A stretch of DNA of 64,000 nt from Marinobacter salexigens (GTDB lineage Bacteria > Pseudomonadota > Gammaproteobacteria > Pseudomonadales > Oleiphilaceae), in contig NZ_JAHKPV010000021.1 of the NCBI RefSeq assembly GCF_018860765.1, forward strand, positions 179,845 through 243,844, written 5' to 3'. This document shows, piece after piece, positions 60,625-64,000 of the stretch. A program made the position numbers and the translations under genes. The notes beneath the pieces were generated by a model. It saw only the letters and a list, made by a program, of their open reading frames with translations, did not search any database and had not been told where the DNA came from. Position 1 is the stretch's first letter, and each line of letters begins with the position of its first letter.

Positions 60625-63237
60625 TTACGCTGCGCCTTCCGATTCCAGAAAGTCCTGGGCGAAACGCTGCAACACACCGCCAGCTGAGTAGATGGACAAC
60701 TCTTCTGCGGTATCCAGTCGGCAGGTTACAGGCACCCGTTCGGTGCTGTCGTTCTTGCGATGGATAACCAGCGTCAGCTTGGCGCCGGGCGCCGGCGTGC
60801 CTTCCACATCAAAGGTTTCCGTACCTTCAATATCGAGGGTTTTGCGCGTAGTGCCTTCTTCGAACTGCAGGGGCATCACGCCCATACCCACAAGGTTAGT
60901 ACGGTGAATGCGCTCGAACCCTTCTGCCACAATCGCTTCAACACCCGCCAGAGCGACGCCTTTGGCCGCCCAGTCACGAGAAGAGCCCTGGCCATAGTCA
61001 GCACCGGCAATAATGATCAGCGGTTGCTTGCGATCCATGTAGGTTTCAATGGCTTCCCACATGCGGGTGACCTTCCCCTCCGGCTCGATACGCGCGTAAG
61101 AGCCCTGCTTCACATTACCGTTTTCGTCCAGAACCATTTCGTTGAACAGTTTGGGATTGGCAAAGGTTGCGCGCTGCGCGGTCAGGTGGTCGCCACGGTG
61201 AGTTGCGTAGGAGTTGAAATCAACTTCTGGTACGCCCATCTTGTGCAAATATTCACCGGCAGCACTGTCCATCATGATGGCATTGGACGGCGACAGGTGA
61301 TCCGTGGTGATGTTGTCTGGCAACACCGCCAGCGGGCGCATACCCTTGAGTGTCTTCTCGCCAACCATGCCACCTTCCCAGTATGGCGGGCGGCGGATGT
61401 AGGTACTCATCTTGCGCCAGTCGTAAAGCGGGTTGGAGTTGGCTTGAGCATCGCGGGTAATGTCGAACATCGGAATGTAGGTGCTGCGGAACTGTTCCGG
61501 CTTCACCGACTTTTTCACGATGGCGTCGATTTCCGCGTCATCCGGCCAGATGTCTTTCAGAGTGACCGGGTTTCCGTCTTTATCGTAACCTAGCGCATCT
61601 TTTTCGATATCGAAGCGGATGGTGCCCGCAATGGCATAAGCCACAACCAAGGGTGGAGATGCGAGGAACGCTTGTTTGGCAAATGGGTGAATCCGACCGT
61701 CGAAGTTACGGTTACCGGAAAGCACTGCCGTTGCATACAAGTCGCGGTCTACAACTTCCTTCTGAATCACCGGATCCAGCGCACCACTCATGCCGTTACA
61801 GGTGGTGCAGGCGAAGGCCACCACACCAAAGCCGAGATTTTCCAGCTCGGGCAGCAGTTCGGCGTCTTCCAGATACATTTTGACGGTCTTGGAACCCGGT
61901 GCCAGGGAAGACTTAACCCAGGGCTTGCGGGTCAGGCCCAACCTGTTGGCGTTACGGGCGATCAGGCCTGCAGCCACCATGTTGCGCGGGTTGCTGGTAT
62001 TCGTACAACTGGTGATGGCTGCGATAATAACGGCCCCATCCGGCATTTTGCCTTCTTCCAGTTCCCACTCGCCTGCAATGCCACGCTCTGCTAGCTCGGA
62101 GGTCGGCAGGTGGGCGTGAGGGTTGGATGGGCCGGCCAGTGTGCGGCTGACCGAAGACAAATCAAATTTCAGAACTCGCTCGTACTCGGCGGTCTTAAGG
62201 GCGTCGGCCCAGAGACCGGTTTCTTTCGCGTATTGCTCTACCAGAGCCACTTGCTCATCTTCACGGCCCGTAAGCTTCAGGTAGTCAATAGTCTGGCCAT
62301 CGATGTAAAACATGGCTGCTGTGGCGCCGTATTCCGGCGTCATGTTGGAGATGGTGGCGCGGTCACCCACGGTCAGGCTGTCTGCGCCTTCACCGTAGAA
62401 CTCCAGATAGGCACCAACAACACGTTCCTTACGCAGGAACTCAGTCAGAGCAAGCACCATATCGGTACTGGTGATGCCTGGCTGCAATTTACCAGAGAGC
62501 TCGACACCCACAATATTCGGCAAGCGCATCATGGAAGCACGGCCAAGCATCACGCTCTCGGCTTCCAGGCCACCAACGCCCACGGAGATAACACCCAGGG
62601 CGTCTACCATTGGCGTGTGGCTGTCGGTACCTACACAGGTATCCGGGAAAGCGACCTTTTTGCCTTCCCCATCGGCGCGGGCCTGCACTACCGGAGACAT
62701 CTTCTCCAGGTTAATCTGGTGCATGATGCCGTTACCCGGCGGGATCACGTCCACGTTCTTGAACGCAGTTTTGGTCCAGTTGATGAAGTGGAAGCGGTCG
62801 TCGTTTCGACGGTCTTCGATTTCACGGTTCTTTTCGAACGCGTCTTTCTCGAAGCCAGCGTGCTCAACCGCCAGCGAGTGATCCACAATCAATTGCGTGG
62901 GAACTACCGGGTTCACCTTGGCAGGATCACCGCCCTTCTCGGCAATGGCATCACGCAGTCCAGCCAGATCCACCAGAGCCGTCTGGCCAAGGATATCGTG
63001 GCAAACTACACGGGCCGGATACCAGGGAAAATCGAGATCGCGCTTGCGTTCGATGAGCTGTTTCAGGGAATCCGTCAACGCATCCGGATCGCAGCGGCGA
63101 ACAAGCTGTTCAGCCAGAATCCTGGAGGTGTACGGAAGCTTGTCATAAGCGCCGGTCTGGATATCTTCAACAGCCTGACGGGTGTCGAAATAATCCAAAT
63201 CCGTGCCCGGAAGTGGTTTGCGATAATTTGTATTCAT
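60625..63237 (-). CDS. acnD: Fe/S-dependent 2-methylcitrate dehydratase AcnD
   Basis: 870 residues, aconitase A superfamily. Begins MNTNYRKPLPGTDLDYFDTR, typical of AcnD. Substrate and cluster residues: DTCVGTDSHTPMVDALGVIS, and cysteines in AITSCTNTSNPRN and FACTTCNGMSGALDP that bind the 4Fe-4S cluster. The swivel domain has ADYGQGSSRDWAAKGVALAG. It dehydrates 2-methylcitrate to the trans isomer, which needs PrpF. 24 bases separate it from prpC. Confidence 0.96.
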   Translation of the reverse strand: MNTNYRKPLPGTDLDYFDTRQAVEDIQTGAYDKLPYTSRILAEQLVRRCDPDALTDSLKQLIERKRDLDFPWYPARVVCHDILGQTALVDLAGLRDAIAEKGGDPAKVNPVVPTQLIVDHSLAVEHAGFEKDAFEKNREIEDRRNDDRFHFINWTKTAFKNVDVIPPGNGIMHQINLEKMSPVVQARADGEGKKVAFPDTCVGTDSHTPMVDALGVISVGVGGLEAESVMLGRASMMRLPNIVGVELSGKLQPGITSTDMVLALTEFLRKERVVGAYLEFYGEGADSLTVGDRATISNMTPEYGATAAMFYIDGQTIDYLKLTGREDEQVALVEQYAKETGLWADALKTAEYERVLKFDLSSVSRTLAGPSNPHAHLPTSELAERGIAGEWELEEGKMPDGAVIIAAITSCTNTSNPRNMVAAGLIARNANRLGLTRKPWVKSSLAPGSKTVKMYLEDAELLPELENLGFGVVAFACTTCNGMSGALDPVIQKEVVDRDLYATAVLSGNRNFDGRIHPFAKQAFLASPPLVVAYAIAGTIRFDIEKDALGYDKDGNPVTLKDIWPDDAEIDAIVKKSVKPEQFRSTYIPMFDITRDAQANSNPLYDWRKMSTYIRRPPYWEGGMVGEKTLKGMRPLAVLPDNITTDHLSPSNAIMMDSAAGEYLHKMGVPEVDFNSYATHRGDHLTAQRATFANPKLFNEMVLDENGNVKQGSYARIEPEGKVTRMWEAIETYMDRKQPLIIIAGADYGQGSSRDWAAKGVALAGVEAIVAEGFERIHRTNLVGMGVMPLQFEEGTTRKTLDIEGTETFDVEGTPAPGAKLTLVIHRKNDSTERVPVTCRLDTAEELSIYSAGGVLQRFAQDFLESEGAA

Positions 63238-63261
63238 CAGAAGACTCGTATCCCTTATTGT

Positions 63262-64000
63262 TTAAGCGCGCTTGTCGATCGGCAGCCATTCGGCGTGATC
63301 CGGACCTGTGTAATCGGCGCTTGGACGGATAATACGGTTGTTGGCACGCTGCTCTTTCACGTGGGCAGTCCAGCCGGATACGCGGGACATAACGAAAATT
63401 GGCGTAAACAGCTCCGTCGGGATGCCCATGAAGTGGTAAGTCGACGCATGGAAAAAGTCGGCATTACAGAACAGTTTCTTCTCACGCCACATAACTTCTT
63501 CGCAGCGCACGGACACCGGGTACAGAACTGTGTCGCCCACTTCGTTAGCCAACTTTTCAGACCACTTTTTGATGATCACATTGCGCGGATCGGATTCGCT
63601 GTAGATCGCGTGACCAAAGCCCATGATCTTTTCTTTGCGCGCCAGCATACCCATCAAGCCTTCTTCCGCTTCTTCAGCGCTCTGGAACTTCTGGATCAGC
63701 TCCATGGCTGCTTCGTTGGCGCCGCCATGCAATGGGCCGCGAAGCGTGCCGATCGCGCCGGTTACGCAGCTGTGAATATCAGACAAGGTTGATGCGCAAA
63801 CGCGTGCGGTGAAAGTAGAGGCATTGAACTCGTGCTCGGCGTACAGAATCAGGGATACGTTCATCACCCGTTCATGCAGCTCGCTTGGCTTTTTGCCGTG
63901 CAACAACTCAAGGAAGTGACCACCGATAGAGTCGCAGGAACCTTCGGTATCAATGCGCACGCCGTCGTGCACAAAGCGGTACCAGTAGGTAATGATACCC
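63262..64000 (-). CDS. prpC: 2-methylcitrate synthase PrpC (N-terminus beyond window)
   Basis: The C-terminal 246 codons of a citrate synthase family protein; the frame stays open to the window edge (YWYRFVHDGVRI), so the start lies outside. Key sites: LYAEHEFNASTFTARVCAST with the catalytic His, LRGPLHGGANEAAMEL with the second His, GFGHAIYS with the third, and HVKEQRANNRIIRPSADYTG at the end. Condenses propionyl-CoA with oxaloacetate. First visible gene of the prpC-acnD-prpF row. Confidence 0.95.
   Translation of the reverse strand, partial: GIITYWYRFVHDGVRIDTEGSCDSIGGHFLELLHGKKPSELHERVMNVSLILYAEHEFNASTFTARVCASTLSDIHSCVTGAIGTLRGPLHGGANEAAMELIQKFQSAEEAEEGLMGMLARKEKIMGFGHAIYSESDPRNVIIKKWSEKLANEVGDTVLYPVSVRCEEVMWREKKLFCNADFFHASTYHFMGIPTELFTPIFVMSRVSGWTAHVKEQRANNRIIRPSADYTGPDHAEWLPIDKRA

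Noticed and set aside
59740..60687. 315-codon open frame opposite prpF
   Set aside because: Entirely antisense to prpF and the acnD end, with no ribosome-binding site or domain pattern.
62110..63792. 560-codon open frame on the plus strand opposite acnD and prpC
   Set aside because: It spans the boundary of two well-supported minus-strand genes and its translation has no recognisable family pattern. It is a by-product of their codon use.
1..64000. tRNA, rRNA, CRISPR array or intact insertion sequence
   Set aside because: I looked for cloverleaf ends, regularly spaced repeats and transposase motifs on both strands and saw none. The only structural RNAs I can support are the SRP RNA and the riboswitch.

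Overview
The window comes from a gammaproteobacterium, most likely a marine one close to Marinobacter. That is an inference from gene content and order: a dnaX-ybaB/ebfC-recR block with the 4.5S RNA gene upstream of dnaX, an rnd-ycgL-ycgN block, and a prpC-acnD-prpF-prpD methylcitrate locus. Between these housekeeping blocks lies about 48 kb devoted to a PEP-CTERM/exosortase A (XrtA) protein-sorting system and its exopolysaccharide.

Layout. 1-6949 (minus): von Willebrand A protein (cut by the window edge), small membrane protein, YcgN, YcgL, RNase D, RecR, YbaB/EbfC, DnaX. 7063-7176 (minus): signal recognition particle RNA. 7329-8249: hexose-6-phosphate mutarotase. 8312-8661: two gene remnants. 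8732-15029: PrsK sensor kinase, PrsR sigma-54 activator and the TPR lipoprotein PrsT. 15180-15902: a sigma-54 promoter, a GEMM-I (cyclic di-GMP class I) riboswitch and a PEP-CTERM protein gene in series. 16033-20121: exosortase A fused to an EpsI-like domain, a VAO/4-cresol-dehydrogenase-like flavoprotein and an N-acyl amino acid synthase-like acyltransferase. 20190-21002 (minus): a second PEP-CTERM protein. 21465-29010 (plus): an accessory polysaccharide operon. 29042-54479 (minus): a run of 21 closely packed genes for making, decorating and exporting the exopolysaccharide. 54760-56748 (plus): deacetylase and ATPase of the XrtA system. 56765-64000: the methylcitrate locus, interrupted by a third PEP-CTERM gene on the opposite strand.

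How it fits together. The sugar transferase, flippase, chain-length regulator, export lipoprotein and outer-membrane barrel should build and export a heteropolysaccharide. The amidotransferase, FemAB and GNAT proteins, carbamoyltransferase, acyltransferases and deacetylases should decorate it. XrtA should process three small secreted PEP-CTERM proteins. Each of the three has a good GG-N10-GC sigma-54 promoter, consistent with PrsK/PrsR control. One adds a riboswitch, so matrix-protein expression probably integrates a two-component signal with cyclic di-GMP. The most notable observations are this promoter-plus-riboswitch leader, the flavoprotein/N-acyl amino acid synthase pair inside the exosortase operon, a tyrosine-kinase homologue with a degenerate P-loop, and the PEP-CTERM gene inside the prp locus.
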